Shown here in pieces: positions 42,721 to 57,000 of a stretch of DNA of 64,000 nt; positions within the stretch are counted from its first letter, which is position 1, and each line of letters opens with the position of its first letter. Below the pieces are notes generated by a model. The model did not search any database. It was not told where the DNA came from and saw nothing but the letters and a program-made list of their open reading frames with translations. Source of the DNA: Ascaris suum. Its lineage: Eukaryota > Nematoda > Chromadorea > Rhabditida > Ascarididae. A program made the position numbers and the translations under genes. The stretch spans positions 7,928,001-7,992,000 of the forward strand of contig CM024189.1 in NCBI GenBank assembly GCA_013433145.1, given 5' to 3'.

Positions 42721-42793
42721 GTAGCCACCTCATCAAGCAAACTGAGCTTTTCAACCTGTTCGATCTTTCCAGACGGACTTTTTAGACTACCAG
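42721..42793 (+). CDS. Probable additional 5' exon of the transmembrane-protein gene
   Basis: An open 73-base segment after aaatggacag with donor gtaacc. It reads VATSSSKLSFSTCSIFPDG and ends in phase 1, which fits the exon starting at 43058 (joins as LPEFIAAKKML). It lacks an ATG, so if it is real there is at least one more exon upstream that I did not find. Confidence 0.4.
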
Positions 42794-43077
42794 GTAACCT
42801 TCTTAAACATCTTTATTATCGGCTCATTTAGGACGTCTTTTTGGAAACTTTCAGGGCATCCTGAGATGCACATTACATGTTCAAGTATTCGTAGATTAGT
42901 TGCTTCGAGTTTCACCTCAAAGTATGTCATTTCTAGGTCGCTGAGGTGATTCGAATACGTTTGTCGAAATTTTCGTTAATCGCATTCAAACAAAGGCCGC
43001 CTTATCATTGTTCGCTGCGCCATCCTATTTTTCCATTAAAAGTGAAATCGATTTCAGAATTTATTGCCGCAAAAAAA

Positions 43078-45428
43078 ATGTTGAAATCTGCGCTGATCAA
43101 AAGTAATCAAGGCAACCCAAGCGTAAGGCAAACCAACAGAAGCGTCCCACTAAAGGCTCATTTTCACGATTTACCTCAGTCGTCTTCGTGAGTCTTCTTC
43201 CTCTCTCAACTTTCACACCTTACGAATATCTATAGCAGTCTTCTTTTTTCGTAATCTCTCCTTAGAATTAAGAAATATACTGATTGATCAATGAGGAAGG
43301 GAAATATAAAACGGGGAAGAAAAGAGGATCGACTATGAAGAGGTGAGTCTCCTTCATAGGTGCTTAAGAGATTTGTACTCGGTTCTTGTATATAGCACAA
43401 ATGAATTGCAAACAGTTACCTGTTGTGAACTGGATTTTCACAGTGATCCATACAAGAACATACAATGCGCACTCATCCTTTACTGAGTATGTTCTTGGAT
43501 GCGGAAATTGTCATAGCGAGAAGCCGAAAAGAGGAAGCCAACATCCGTTGTGATTTATAGTATGACTGCTTTAATCGATAGTACAAGAGTAGACCTGTTG
43601 CCAGCCTGCTGCTAGCATATTGTATGTTAAATTTCCTCATAGCATTTCCAATCGTTTCTAATGAAAAATACATAGAGAACTGGTTGCGATGTTTGTGTCT
43701 CTTTCATTTTCAGTAACTTTATCGCCAATAAAAAAACACATCGGCCACACAGAAATAGTATCTCTCTATTTCAGCACTGAATCGACGACACATCACTCTT
43801 TGGAGCAGATGCAGTTGGTGGATAGTATCGAGAACTGCCCCGTTAAAGTTCAAGTTTACAATGTAATTACTTATTCGCCAAAATGGAGTAAATGCTATCG
43901 TGCAGTTGAATCCATGAAGAAGAGGCATTTGATATTTTGTTGACGCTAGATCTGCGATGATTAGTGTTTTTTTTTTTCATCATTGCGTTTGAACAGTGTT
44001 AAATCGGATGGCGAGCAGTGTTTGCTCTTTCGTTAGTGACTGTTTTGTTCGGAAAAAGAATTTATCACGTTCATCATCATTTGCTTTGAAATGAAACACG
44101 TAAAAATTTTCTCATTGCCACAAAGGACGTTTTTTTTTAAGCAGAAAAAGCATATTTCTAAACCTCATTCAACGTCATCCATTGCACAATTCAGATTTAA
44201 ACCTCTTTAAATCGTTATTGAGTATGCGATGAGCGCTTTTAATAACGGTCTGCATTAATTGTTTCTAAGACGATTGCGCTTTCAGTGTAGAAAATTGCTT
44301 GTTTCATTGCTGAATTCAAGCCGATGTAAATTAGAGGGCGCATTTGCTTAACATTTGCCGCTCTTTCTTTCGAACTCCTTGCAAGACTTCTATGTTATTT
44401 TCACATCATAAAACCACGGACATTCTCTGATGATCGTTGAAATGTAATCTTCTAAAGAGAATAATACTTTCATAAAATAAAGCATCGACAAGATGATTCC
44501 CTAGTCGTTCCATTCTGAGGAGTATTTTGAAGTCTAATATTCAGGACGGAATTATACGATCATTTGTAATAGTAAACCGTTGCTCTGATAATGAATACTT
44601 ATTATTATATCACTGCTCTAAGTGATGGAAAATTGAGTAATGAAACGAATTTTAGGCCGCATTTGTATTTCTATAGCTTAAAATTCGGCACAAATGTTCT
44701 GTCATAAATATTTCCCTTTTATACCACTTGGTATGTGCGTGCATTTGAGTGTACTCGAGTTTCTATCTATCTATTAGACAGTTTCCAAATATAAACAATT
44801 GAAACTAGATTCATGAAGTTTGCTGAAATAACGCATACATGAGATCACATGCAAAAGTTATGTCAATTGATTTCATTTACTTCTGGAGGAGTTGTGCACA
44901 CTTAAGGATGTCACATAATTTTTCATTTAACGATAATGAATGCAGATAAAAACTGAATTTACTCCCGAAAATTTCTACAGCTAGTTGTTCGCCTAGTCTC
45001 ATCACCTAAAATACAAAATGCGTACACTTAACGAAATTCCTAAATTTTCCCCTCATTTCTTTTCAACAACAAATTTTTAATAAAATTGCTAGGCAGCATC
45101 GTGTTTATGATAGGGGAAATTTCTTCATTATGTAGTACCTTTGTCGAATTGTGCCAAGCATTTGATAAATCTCAGGCGTCACAAGTAACGTTTACGTGCA
45201 TAAATTACACCAAATGATCAGAAATGCATATAAGCTCTGCCATAGACCACTTCTAAAGCTATTTGACTTCAGGTTGAGAGTACAGAATTGGACGCTTCGG
45301 AGAAGTGTGAGGGTGTCATTCCAGAGGACTATGAGCAACCTCCATTACTTGTTAAAATTGTTGTTTGTTTCATTGCGTTTGTTGTAATGGTCATATGTTT
45401 GGGTATGTTATTCATCAAATTCGAGTAG
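43078..45428 (+). CDS. Unrecognised small protein with a C-terminal transmembrane helix
   Basis: Exons 43058-43187 (ATG at 43078), 43775-43853 and 45273-45428 are flanked by good acceptors (gatttcag, tatttcag, gacttcag) and GT donors. Their phases join exactly (phase 2, then phase 0), giving 114 aa. Segments include SALIKSNQGNPSVRQTNRSV, TTHHSLEQMQLVDSIENCP, VIPEDYEQPPLLVK and then VVCFIAFVVMVICLGMLFI followed by KFE and TAG. This suggests a hydrophilic, Ser/Thr/Gln-rich N-terminal part with a single membrane span at the end (tail-anchored, or the end of a type I protein). A further exon at 42721-42793 (KLSFSTCSIFPDGLFRLP) joins in phase to 43058, so the true N-terminus may lie further upstream and the ATG at 43078 may be internal. 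A strong donor (gtatgt at 45403) inside the last exon leaves open an extended cytoplasmic end. I do not recognise the family and assign no function. Confidence 0.5.
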
Positions 45429-48081
45429 TGTTCTTTGCTAATATCACATAAGATAGTTGCGTTGAAGTTTCAAACGGCATTTCCAGCATTGAACTCATTT
45501 CTTGAGTAGGCAGATGACTAGAATTACGTGCATAGCCTTTATTTACGAACATTCAACCTTATGAACACTTTAGAGATAAGAATGTGACATAATCGCATGT
45601 GGTGAGAATGTGAATCAAAGGCGCCCACCTACCATTTATCTTATGCCAACTAAGGAGTCATAGTATCAATAGCGTATTTAGTAGTCTATTGACGAAAAAT
45701 TATGCGTTTAAAATTAGTTTCCATGCTCATCCGAGAGCAGAAACCATTGTGGATATGCTCTTTAACGATAGGGGCACTCAATGAGCACTTTTATTGTGAG
45801 AGGTTCAGGCTACCCAACAGCGACACAACTTGTGGACGATCTCTGCAACGGAATTATGTTCATTAGATGAAGAAAAAAAAAATATTCCAGGTTAATGAGT
45901 GGATTTTACTTGCTTACGTTATTAGAGGGGGAAAAAAAAACGTTGAATGATTTCCCATCTTGGAAGTTCACTTATCGCTAAAAGTACGATTATATCAAAA
46001 AATCGCTTGCACTAATCGCTTTCTCCATATTACTTGTGTGATTTCTTCTCGATAAACGTGTTTATGAATGAAAATGTTGAAGAATATTTGCCGTTATAAT
46101 AAATAGTCAACTGGGATTGTTTTTTCATTCAAAAAAAAAAAAAAAATTGCTTATTATCAAATTATTTGTCCTATTTCTTAATTTCTTTCCAAACAATGAT
46201 GAATTATGTTTCATCTTTAAAAGCATCAATAATCTGACGATTTTTCTATATTCATCCATCTCTTTATCTCAATCGTGCCTAAAATGATCGAATAATTGCT
46301 ACTCAGCAAAATCGATTGTAAGATTTTAACGCTTAAGCGAAGACGTAAAATAAATCCGTATTCAATGTTGTATAGGGATTTGTCCATATATAAATCTAAA
46401 TATTACCAAAAACTAAAGCCTCTTAAACCTCATCTGATGTTTTTATTCGTCGCTTAAGCAAGAAATTTCTCTGCCGTATTACTCCATATAAATTATAATT
46501 TTTTTTTCGTTCTATATGATGTTTATCTTTTTTCTACAAGTATTGATGCTTTTTACCTTTTGATTTGTGTTAATTACTCTATAGAAGTGCTCATTGATGT
46601 AAATTTTTATGGCGTTTATTTATATGTTATTTTTACGAAATATCGGTGTCAACAAATGCGGTATCGTTTCTGCTTTATAATGAGCCGCTATCGTTTCTCA
46701 TATAAATCTTCTTTGTGAAATACATTTATCTTTTGCGCTATCAAAAAGGTTTATCAGCGGAAACGCTGAAAGACTTTACAACACTAACCACTAAAGCATC
46801 CGGATTTCCGGTCGGAGGAATTCACTAGCCTGTTAATAGCATAACGAGAAAGTTGGGGAATAAATTTCTTTAATATTTCGAGAAAAATAAGCGGTCCTAT
46901 GAAGTAAGGAAATTCTTGTTCACTTTCTCATTTTTAAGGGGGAGAAGGCTGTCGGGAAAATTCGCTACAGCTTTGAAATATTCTTTGTTTACAGTGAGGC
47001 CTTTTAAGCTTAGGAACCCTCACCTTTCTTTCGGCACATCGACTCTCAAATCTTAAAAGAGAGCACCATAGTTTCTTTGGACGAATCAACTGCTAGATAC
47101 GCTTCCGATTTTACATTTTTGATAATGTAAAAATGTTTGCGTTTTCTCGGGTTTTTTTTTTCTTTATGGTGCCTCGCAGCCACAGTTGGCAGATTAATGG
47201 GTCGGACGTTCGGGTGCAGCCTCCATGAAATATCCGGGGAACATTTGCAAACTATATCCTCCTGAAGAGCAGTATCCGTTCCCGGCCTTAACTTGCCTTT
47301 GAATAGTGAATGCAGATCGAATTGAAAGCACACACAAGCAATGCTTTTTCTACAAGTTCATTACATCCTCCTTTAGATAGTATTATAAAACAAAACGCTG
47401 GCTATTGCGCAATTGATAGCAGGCAATTTGTCCTCTTCGTTCATCCTCCACCCGCCTCCAGATGTTGCTGAACCTCAAATCGATGCTGAAGCCTTACATT
47501 CTAGTCCTGAAAAGCACGAATTCGGTATAACTTTGAGTTTAACTGCTCCTCTGTCATCACATTTACCCAGCTGAACGAGACACCATGCAATCTGCCCAGC
47601 AATGGCTGTGGATGTGAGTGTCTTCAATAAACATATCGAAAACGTATCACAACCGATAAAACAAAAGTTGTTGAAGTTGCCTTCGTATACAAATATCCAC
47701 TTCTTAGTAGATTCACGCCATTCGCTCAATATTCATCTACAATTGCTCGCTTCCCATAGTATGATGGAAGATGTTGAAGACAAAGACACATACAACGAGA
47801 GCAAAAAAGAATTTATTAAAGAAACCATTAGTATTAAAGGTTACAAATGAGCATTGCAAGCTTCAACGTAGGCACCATTATAATGGAGCACGACCGACTG
47901 GAATAGGAAGCAAAAAAAAAAATTATTATTAGTAATAGTCATATACTAACATACGATCAAACATTGCTATTCAAACATAATCGCAAATTTAAAAGAAACG
48001 ATAAACGTAACAAAGCGACAAATTACAACATATAAAGCTGAGAAACGAGAGCAGAATATAAATGCGTTTCATTCTTCATTA
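45429..48081. other. Intergenic region between two convergent genes
   Basis: Plus-strand transcription from the left and minus-strand transcription from the right converge here. No recognised gene. An open minus-strand frame at 47046-47333 contains a GC-richer patch (47160-47300, RLHPNVRPINLPTVAARHH) that could be a transposon relic, but I cannot name it. The minus-strand AATAAA at 47812-47817 is a candidate poly(A) signal for unc-78. Confidence 0.4.
47812..47817 (-). terminator. Candidate poly(A) signal of unc-78
   Basis: AATAAA on the minus strand, about 265 bp after the unc-78 stop codon. I saw no closer canonical signal. Confidence 0.35.
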
Positions 48082-51000
48082 TTACACGTTTAGCGTCCAT
48101 GTCTTCAAGACCGAATCCTGTCCAACGCTAAGAATCTTCCGCGGGCCCAACCATGCAACGCCGTTCACCGGGCTCATCGAATGTGCACCTGTTCAACAGA
48201 TCAAAGTTACACTCATTGGCGATGATAACAAATTGACAAGAGCTCGAGAACTTCGACGTCTCACTTCTATCTCTCAATTATATCTTTACTCGGGTACATC
48301 ATTTCTTTTAAAGCAAAATTTTTCTGGGCAATAGAAACTACTGTTATACGCTTCTAGCAGTAGCCTAGCATCATATTTCCGCATCAAATGAAGTCAAGAA
48401 ATATGCTCTCTTTCTACGACTTCCAAGAACCAGTTTCCATCAACAGTCTCTTCGATAGAACAGGCTCCCACAAAGAGGCACCAATGGCTATCAAAAATCC
48501 AAACGCAACAACCTCGGATAATAATGGGATGTTCATCGGTGTTCTTCATGTCCCATACGATGACATTCGTGTCAAGACCACCAGTTGCCACAAAACGGCC
48601 ATCATCAGACCAAGCAGAACAATTGACACGGGCCGTATGAAAGGTCCATTCTTTATCCGATGCTACGGCGAAATCCTTTTCTACAGAATACGGCACAACC
48701 TGAAACGAAAGATCAAATTCTTTCCGGTAATGTTCGGCGTAACGCACGTGAAGAATCACAGCGAAAAAAAAAATAGTGAATGAGCATATAATGCACCATG
48801 GTGAATTTCATTTGCAAGCCTGAAAGAAGAAAGACAATGACGAGACAGTGGAGATTCGAGTGAGAGAGAGAGAGAGCAGTTAAGTCCCTTCAGCGCCTCT
48901 TCCACAACCTCTCTGGTTTACAACGTTTCCCGACATGAGCTCATGAGCAACAAGTCAGTTTAGTGCAGACACCAACTAAAAAGCAACAACATCCTTCTGA
49001 TGTCTACTTTTCGCTCAAGAACTTCCTTTTCAACTATCAAACAAAGTGTTCTTTTTCATTTGATGTGTCGCTGCCGTTGACTGTTGTTGCATCCACATTT
49101 CCTACTTTTCAATAAACCTACACTTCCCTTAAATTGCTCCTAAGAGAGTGTGACGCCTATTTCTTCCATTAATGTTTAGTGCGTATTCTCATTTAATAGT
49201 GTCTCGACATCAGGGAACGTTTTAAACCTTGCAAATAAGTTCTGCACTGTGCACCGCACCGTCCGATAACCCTTTAATAAAAGGCTATCTTCTACTTTTT
49301 CATTTATTTTTATAAGCTACAGTTAACCTACAATCCTAGAGAAAAGCATAAGGATGCCTCAAACAGGATGAAGCCCAATTTGTTTAAAAAAAGTCATCCT
49401 TGCCGAAAACATATGAAAAAACCCATCATTAAAAACAAATTCCAACTCTACTATGCTTTAAAGAGTTACTGCCTTGTGCTCGATTCCACTAAAACGTCTT
49501 TTGCCAACATGAATGTCTTCTGAAAAGCCACGGTGGGAAGGCAACATTTGCATATAGCAGCAAGACGCCACCCACGCAAAATAGGTGAAAAATGAATATT
49601 GCCAGCGTTGATTTTAAAACCTGAAAGGAAATAAAGTCAAAAACATGGAATAGCTTATAAATATTTCATTTTCGAATGATCCGATCAGAATTTCCCCTCA
49701 TATTTTACAGCTTTGCATCCGCAAGCATCGCTGCAGTACAGTCACCGCTAAAATGATTGAGGGCTATAAAAAACAGCGATCGAATAACAGACACACAAAA
49801 ATAAAGCAAAAAAATAAACAACCCTTCGGGCGGCGTCTGTCGCGACGATGTGCCTGCCATCTGGACTCCAAGCTACCGACGTCAACGCTCCTGAATGAGC
49901 GAGCTCCTTCTTCTCGACCAACTGATTGCCGCTCACTTCGAAAATTCGCAATTTATTGTCCTTAAATAGAACATCACTTAAGAATTCCAACGTTATTAAA
50001 GGTGCTATAAAATTGATGGAATTTATAGATGTTCCGGCAATATATCGAAAGTGACTAAAGAAAAAGTACGAAGTGAACAATGAATTTACTATAAAACTTT
50101 AGCTCCCAGATAGGATCCGACCGGAAGTTACATATAGCACCTTCTTACTGTACTTTTTACAAAAGAGTAAAGGGAATGAACGTTTTAGTAACAGAAACTC
50201 TGTATATATCAATGCACATTTGTATCAGCATCATGTATTATTCTCTCCCAAACCAGTGTCATGCCTTCCTCTCTTGTGCGCGTCAATGATTGCTGATCTA
50301 AGCAAGCTTCTTCAAGGAATATGTGAAAAGCGAACCTGTCCTCCAACAGCAATGCGTTTGCCGTCAGCACTTAGAGATACACATGATGCCTCGAAAGGAA
50401 TATTGAGCGTTACTAAAGGCTTCTGATTCACGAAGAGAATCACTGCTTTCTGGCATGCTACGGCCACTGCACCACCGTCCGAAGACATTGAGATACCTCG
50501 TGGCTGCGAAGCGAGCTTCACTTTTTCCGGACGTACCGCATCTGCAAAACATTTCAGTCGTCAACCTAACATGAATTTTTAAGTAGCAAAGAAATAGTCA
50601 GAGGATAAATCGCCCCTCATATGTTTCCAAAATAGTGCAATCACATTTTAAAAAAATGCGCCATGACCCTCAAGTACCAATCGCAACGTCAAATTCTATC
50701 TTGATTCTGTCTCGCCAATAGCGATAAAAGAAAGACTTTTGAAAACAAAATAGAAAATATCAAGTAGTGCAAAAAAAAAAGTTTGTTAAGGTTTCGCGGA
50801 AGAAATCCACTTCCACTTACAGCCTGATCACATAAGAAGGATTAAAACATCCGTTGAACTAGCCCCCTTATTATTGAAATTTCCCCTCGAATTAGAAAAA
50901 GCAAATTTCCTAAATCTCTCCCTTTCGAATATTAATTCCTGCATCATATAAATGAGGAAATGTGGTGTTTCTTTTTACAATCTCAAGCACTCGTTAATTA

Positions 51001-54000
51001 CTACTTATGTTTCACTACCTCTATGAGATCTAGCTTTCATTTTGAGTGGTCAAAATGAAATACGGCGCAGGTTCCACTTTCACTTCTGTGCCCTAAGCCA
51101 CCACAAGTAAAAGTGTGACAAGAATGGCACAAACCAAGAGCTCCGATGGTGTTATCGGAAAACGCAACTGTGTCATCCCAACCAACAGAAACGAGTTGTC
51201 CCTGCGCAGATATGCACAATCCAGAAACCTGTAGTACAGCGACTAGCTTACTTACTTATAAGTGATATGGAAGTAAGTGAGCGACCACATAAGAGACAAA
51301 TGAAAAGGATCCTGCCAAATGACAAGTGAAAAACAAAGCAACCCAACTGCCCGCAAATTGTTTTCACAAGCTGAAAGCATTTGGCTCAATCATGAATAAC
51401 CTCATTTCAAGTTTACACTAAATCTGGCGATACTAGAACAGGCAGACAATGAGAAGCGATCGAATCCGAAACCTGATCTTCCACTTTAAACAAAGGTCAC
51501 AGTTCGAGCTTCCCTCTATGCAATATCATTGCTGCTCCCAGTGCTCCTCGTTCCTGTCCCTTCTTTTTCTAACTAAAGCGACCTTTAACACGCCTATGAC
51601 CTTGTGATGTTTCGAGGACGCATTCAGGTCAAAGTATCTAAAGCCTAAATGCCAATAAGTGCTAACCAGCTAGAAGGCCGGTCGTAAAAATCAAGGTCTT
51701 TAGACTCACAATGTCCCCCAAAGGCTCCGAGTCAACAACAAAGGAAGTGAATGCCGCTCTAGCGCGTCTCTTGGAAATAGAAGACTTTATCGTGTAAACT
51801 CGGGGTCTCCCAAGGCAGAAGGAACTCCTGCATGAGCAGATGGGATGCCTTCGTTCATCGACCGGAAGTAACAAGGACGATTTCTCAAAAGCACCTCGAG
51901 GTGATGTCATCACCTCAGTTCAGACACCCTCAAAGCAACGCCAATGTGAACGACATCTAAAGAAGGCTTCTGCAAAACATTTTTTAAAGCACAGAACAAA
52001 AGATGATGGCCTCAAAACACAGCTCTGCTAACAGTTCCAAATTCAATTCTGAAATGCAATGGCAATGCAATACGCATAGAGCAAAGGAAAAAAAACCTAC
52101 CTGTGATTTATGCACAGGTGGTGAAATGCGCTCCGATTCACCAGAAGACAGCTCCCAGCGTGCTGTAATACGGTTATCTTAAAAGCGAAAATACGCCAAT
52201 GGCAGCACACAAACAGACAAAAAACAACTTTGGTAATGAAAAACACAGATAGGACCATTTATCTAATACTTGTATAGGAGCGTTTTTGCCACTGCCTTTC
52301 ACATGTCGTTTCACAGCGCTAAAATATGTTCTCTTGAAATTCATTCCTCTTCTTTTTCAAACCGAACTGTGCATTAACTACTATTTCTATCTCTTATGCA
52401 TTTTCCAACTGCGGTACCAACTCAGGTCAAATATGATCATGACAAATGTGCATCACCTACATACACTAAATTTCCTTTCTAGCCTACTGTCTCATGGAAC
52501 ATGAGCAATCCAGAATTGGACAGACGGGAAAATCATCCATCTATTCATGAAATGGCATGGCAAATGGGACTGCAAGGGAAGAAGATAGCCCATTAAGCTA
52601 GCAACGACAACACTTACTAATGTTTCCCTCGAAGTCTGCAGTAAATGCTGTCGACTTATCAGCCGAAACTGTGAGCGCCGTAATAGGTTTGTTATGACCT
52701 TTGAGTGTTTTCACGACTGATCCGGTTTCAAGATCCAAACAATGGATGAAACCGGAAAGGCTTACACTGAACAATCCACACTTCGTCCAGATAATTGATA
52801 GCTGCTGATTTTCAACTGTGTTCTCGAAGCGAAATACTCTGCAACACAATTCATGTGCACCAAAGATACAAATCGGTAATCAAACATTGCACACATTACT
52901 ATGCGTAAATAAGACAGGAGCACTTTGATATGACGTCCTCGGTTCGACTAAAAAGAAGATGAGCAGTAGGATATGATCCCGTCGATACTGAACAAGAAAT
53001 GATAGTCCAGAAGTTTCTGAACCAAAAATTTGAAAGATGCTATAAAAATCCATCAATAAGACAGAAACCAACATCGAATCAAACTGTTCGCTAATCTCCG
53101 CATATTCCTTTCAAAAAAAAAGTGATAAAATGGCACTTAAAACATCGACTACCCACAAAAAAAGACTGATGAACATAAAATACTAAAGCAAAAAAAGAAA
53201 CAAAAGAAAAGCAACAAAAAAAAAAAACAAAAAAACGAACTTTTGCAGCTCTTTAGTGGCCACATTCCAAACCTTAACTGTTTTATCACCCGATGCCGTC
53301 GCTATGTTTGAATCATCAGGAGACCAACATAGACCAAAAACACCACCATCGTGGGCGTTCCCTTTGCAAGATGGATCGACGAATTCGCCTTGCTTTCCAC
53401 CTTCCACACCTTCGTATAAGATCACCTGAAAACGAAAAAAAAAAAAAAAAACTCGATGAAAGTAAAGTTCGTATGCATAGTAAACACTGCAAGTTTATAC
53501 GCTAGATGAATAGACAAAGAAATGCAGCAGTATGTATCTTTTAATAAACTCGAAACGAAAAGGAAAAATTCAATTAAAAAAATGTCTTTTCACTCACTCA
53601 AAACAATCATTTTATTTCTTGCTTTCAAAAACCATACGATAATTTTGAAAGTATACAGCAAATCAGGAAGCTCGGCATAAGAGAACCCCTCTACCAAGTT
53701 CATGAATATCATGTTCTAATTATTAGGCAATCGATAACGATATGAAAAGAAACCTTCAAACTAAACCTTTAACTGCATTTGGACCCCTCGCTGTCGGAAT
53801 GTGATCATGTGTCTAATGATTTATTAATTACCTAGTGATCTACTTCGAATAGGAGTCAGACAATGTTTACGCAGCTCAGAAATTTTTTTTTGAAGGTTCT
53901 CACCGGAATATGCTACGAAAGGAATAAGCGCTCATCACTGATCCAACAGCACAGCACCGCTACGGCGGCCAAAAGCTATTTCTTGGCTTCTATAGCGAAA

Positions 54001-57000
54001 AAATATGATCGTTGAAAACAGTGACATGCCCGGAACACCGAAACGGCAGCTTTGACGGGATGTGAGGATGATCGAAAGATCACATGTTGGAGAATTGGAA
54101 TATTCAGACAAAAAAGAATTCTTCTTAGTCAGAAAAACAACCACTTCCAAAAGACATGGATTTTACCACAGCTCAGAATTTTTTCTAAGGGATCGGCTAA
54201 GTTAGAGTGCGGTGAGAAATTCCTGACCTTATGAGTCACTCCTATATCTCTGAGTACATCAAAGATTAAATTGCAAAGTGCTTCTTGGACAAATAATTAT
54301 TCCTAACGACAAGAGGAACAAATTAAGGCGAATGGGGAGATTATAAAAATGGACTCACTGACCTTTCCGTCGGCGCCAGCACTCGCAAACATCGTTCCTG
54401 TTGAATTGTACCGTACACAATGCACGAATCTCGTATGTTCGTGGAAGAGCTATTTAAAAAAACAACTCGTTTAATAATTACATCAATTAAGGCAGTAAAT
54501 GCAAATCGAAATAAATTATCCCATATGCAAAAACTACCTCGGAAGTCTTTTGTATATCGGCAGAAGGAAGCCCCTCTTGATTAACAAAAAAAAAAATCCG
54601 GTTTACTAAAAGTCAAGATGCACAGTGGAAATGAAAGAATTAATGATGTATTTAAGGCAAAAGCTGCAATAACAATTGCTGTAAATGAATATCGTGAAAT
54701 TTTTTTTATTATGCGCTCGCTTTTCCCACTTGACAGTTGCAAAAGATGTTAAACTCATAATCATATTACGACTGATTCAAAAAGTGCTCGTAGTAAGCTT
54801 ACTGTTAAATGCCTTAGAAAGTAATTGCTCGGTAATCTCACTACAAATGAACGGAATTGAACTGCTCAATATGCAGAAGATAGATAAGAAAATTCTTGTA
54901 TTATTTGCTTATATTAAGAAGATGCTTTAAAAGTCATGCTGGGCGTATAATATGCATAACAATTAGATTAGCGATATCAATTCGGTCACAGAAATGCTTC
55001 AAGTTAGCGAAATAGGCACCAAGCGAATCCATCATAACGAGCAATCATCCAATGAGTGCACACTCACTGATTTTTTCATCGCATCTGAACGCCTAATTTC
55101 AAACATATTAAATCTGTTTAGAGATGCTTGAAAATATTGCCCACCCATGTCTAAAAACATTTATTGACTGTAATATACCATCTCAAACGCACCATAGATC
55201 ATAAAAGCATTATAAGCGTACCGTCTTGAACTTGAACGGCGGTCCTTCGAATAGTGCGACCGTGTTGTCTTCCGAAGCGCTTACAAGGCGATAGGGTCGC
55301 GCTGGTCGAAAGTCGATACTCGACATCGACCGACTCTGTCCTGAGAGATTGCCGTTTGAAGTACCAGTGTCGAATAGGAACACATGGCCGAAACTGAATA
55401 TTTAGTCTTCAGACTCATTACGATACGCATTTGCCGATCTTTGCATAACTATGCAAAGTGCCGCTAACAGGAACTACCTAGACTTCTTGGACGCTATAGC
55501 GATTCATCGGCCTTAAAACAGTGTAAACAGTTTCAGTTTACAACCTAAGTCTTGGAAACAATGTAATACAGTACATGCGCTGAAACATCGTACGGTTTAT
55601 GCTTATTTTTGAATCAGCGACTATAACAATGTCCACAAGATTGTCGTGGTAACAATGATATATACACCTGCCGAAATGCGAGAGAATGCAATTTTGCAAC
55701 ACCACTATTCTGCATGTTTACACCTATATCATGCGATAACAATTTATAGTTCACTGCTTCATCGATCTCGGAGACCGTTATGCCGGCTTCATCCTTCTCA
55801 ACTGCAACAACACCTTAGCCGACGATTGTGGACTTTTTGCATATGAACGAATGTACTGTCGACCACATTACATAAGTGCAAATAAGTGCATATGAAGACA
55901 TGTGCTGGCTCATGTAGCTATAATCGTAGCTGTTCGCCAATTCAATGTAAACAATATTCTTTACAAAGCACGGAAAACGATGCAAAAGATTTGATTCGTC
56001 GACTAGTGCATATTTCTCAATCAGGAGTGGCATATACGAATAGATACAATTAACTGTGGTTTGAAAAAAGTGCAATCTCGATAAGAAGTCAACAAGCAAA
56101 GAAGTGAAGAAAAAGGAAAGAAAAACCCACCGCTCACGACCTTCGCCAACGACGGCAATTCGTTTGCTATCTTCCGACCAAGCGATGTCTCGAATTGGGC
56201 CCGAAATCACCGCATATTCGGCTTTGAGCACATGCGTTGGTTGAGTCGCATCCCAAATACGAATTTTGCCCGAGTTATCCCCCGATGCCACATAGAAACC
56301 CGACGGTGAAAACTTTGCTACTGTGGACAATGCCGAATGCTCCGTGTAGATATCACAATCTCTAGTATCCTGGAACTATTAAAAGTGAACTGACAGCATG
56401 GCCAGTTCTGAATTATTCCAAAATCCGTACGAGTCTACCCGTTTGTTATCAAGGATTTCATACCGAGATGATTTAAAAAAAAAAAAAAAAAAAACGAAAA
56501 TGCTGCAGCAGGACAACCAGCTATTCGATACTACAGATCGGTATGAATACTCACCCGAATATTACGGATGAATACGGAATTGCCATTACAGTACACGATC
56601 GTTTGCCCATCTGGACTCGAACCAAGTACTAATGGCAAGCCTCTTGTCGTCCGTGGCAAAGAAGCGAACACAGCATCTGCAAAAAACGATAAATAAATAA
56701 ATAAATCCACTGAGAAAACCTTTCATCATAGTACGATGATCAATGATAGTAGTGAAGCGCGCGTAATCGCGAAGAATTATGAAGGGAGCCATTCACTCAG
56801 TTTTCCTCGTTTACACTCGCCATAATAGCTTGCAAATTCCATAGTGACGATGAAATCCTAACAATGAGCAGGAAGCACCGTTCGAAAGCGTCATTTCCCC
56901 ACTTATCCGAATCCACTCGTAACAAAAATAAAAGCTAAAGCATTCATGGCATAATATTAGCGCTGCTGCATTTAAACCATTTTTTCCATGAAGCCAAATT

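Noticed and set aside
48388..48783. 131-codon plus-strand ORF
   Set aside because: It is antisense to the WD-repeat exon 48513-48699 of unc-78.
55815..56330. 171-codon minus-strand ORF as a separate protein
   Set aside because: Only the part from 56131 upward is a real exon. The rest reads into the intron after a clear donor at 56130.
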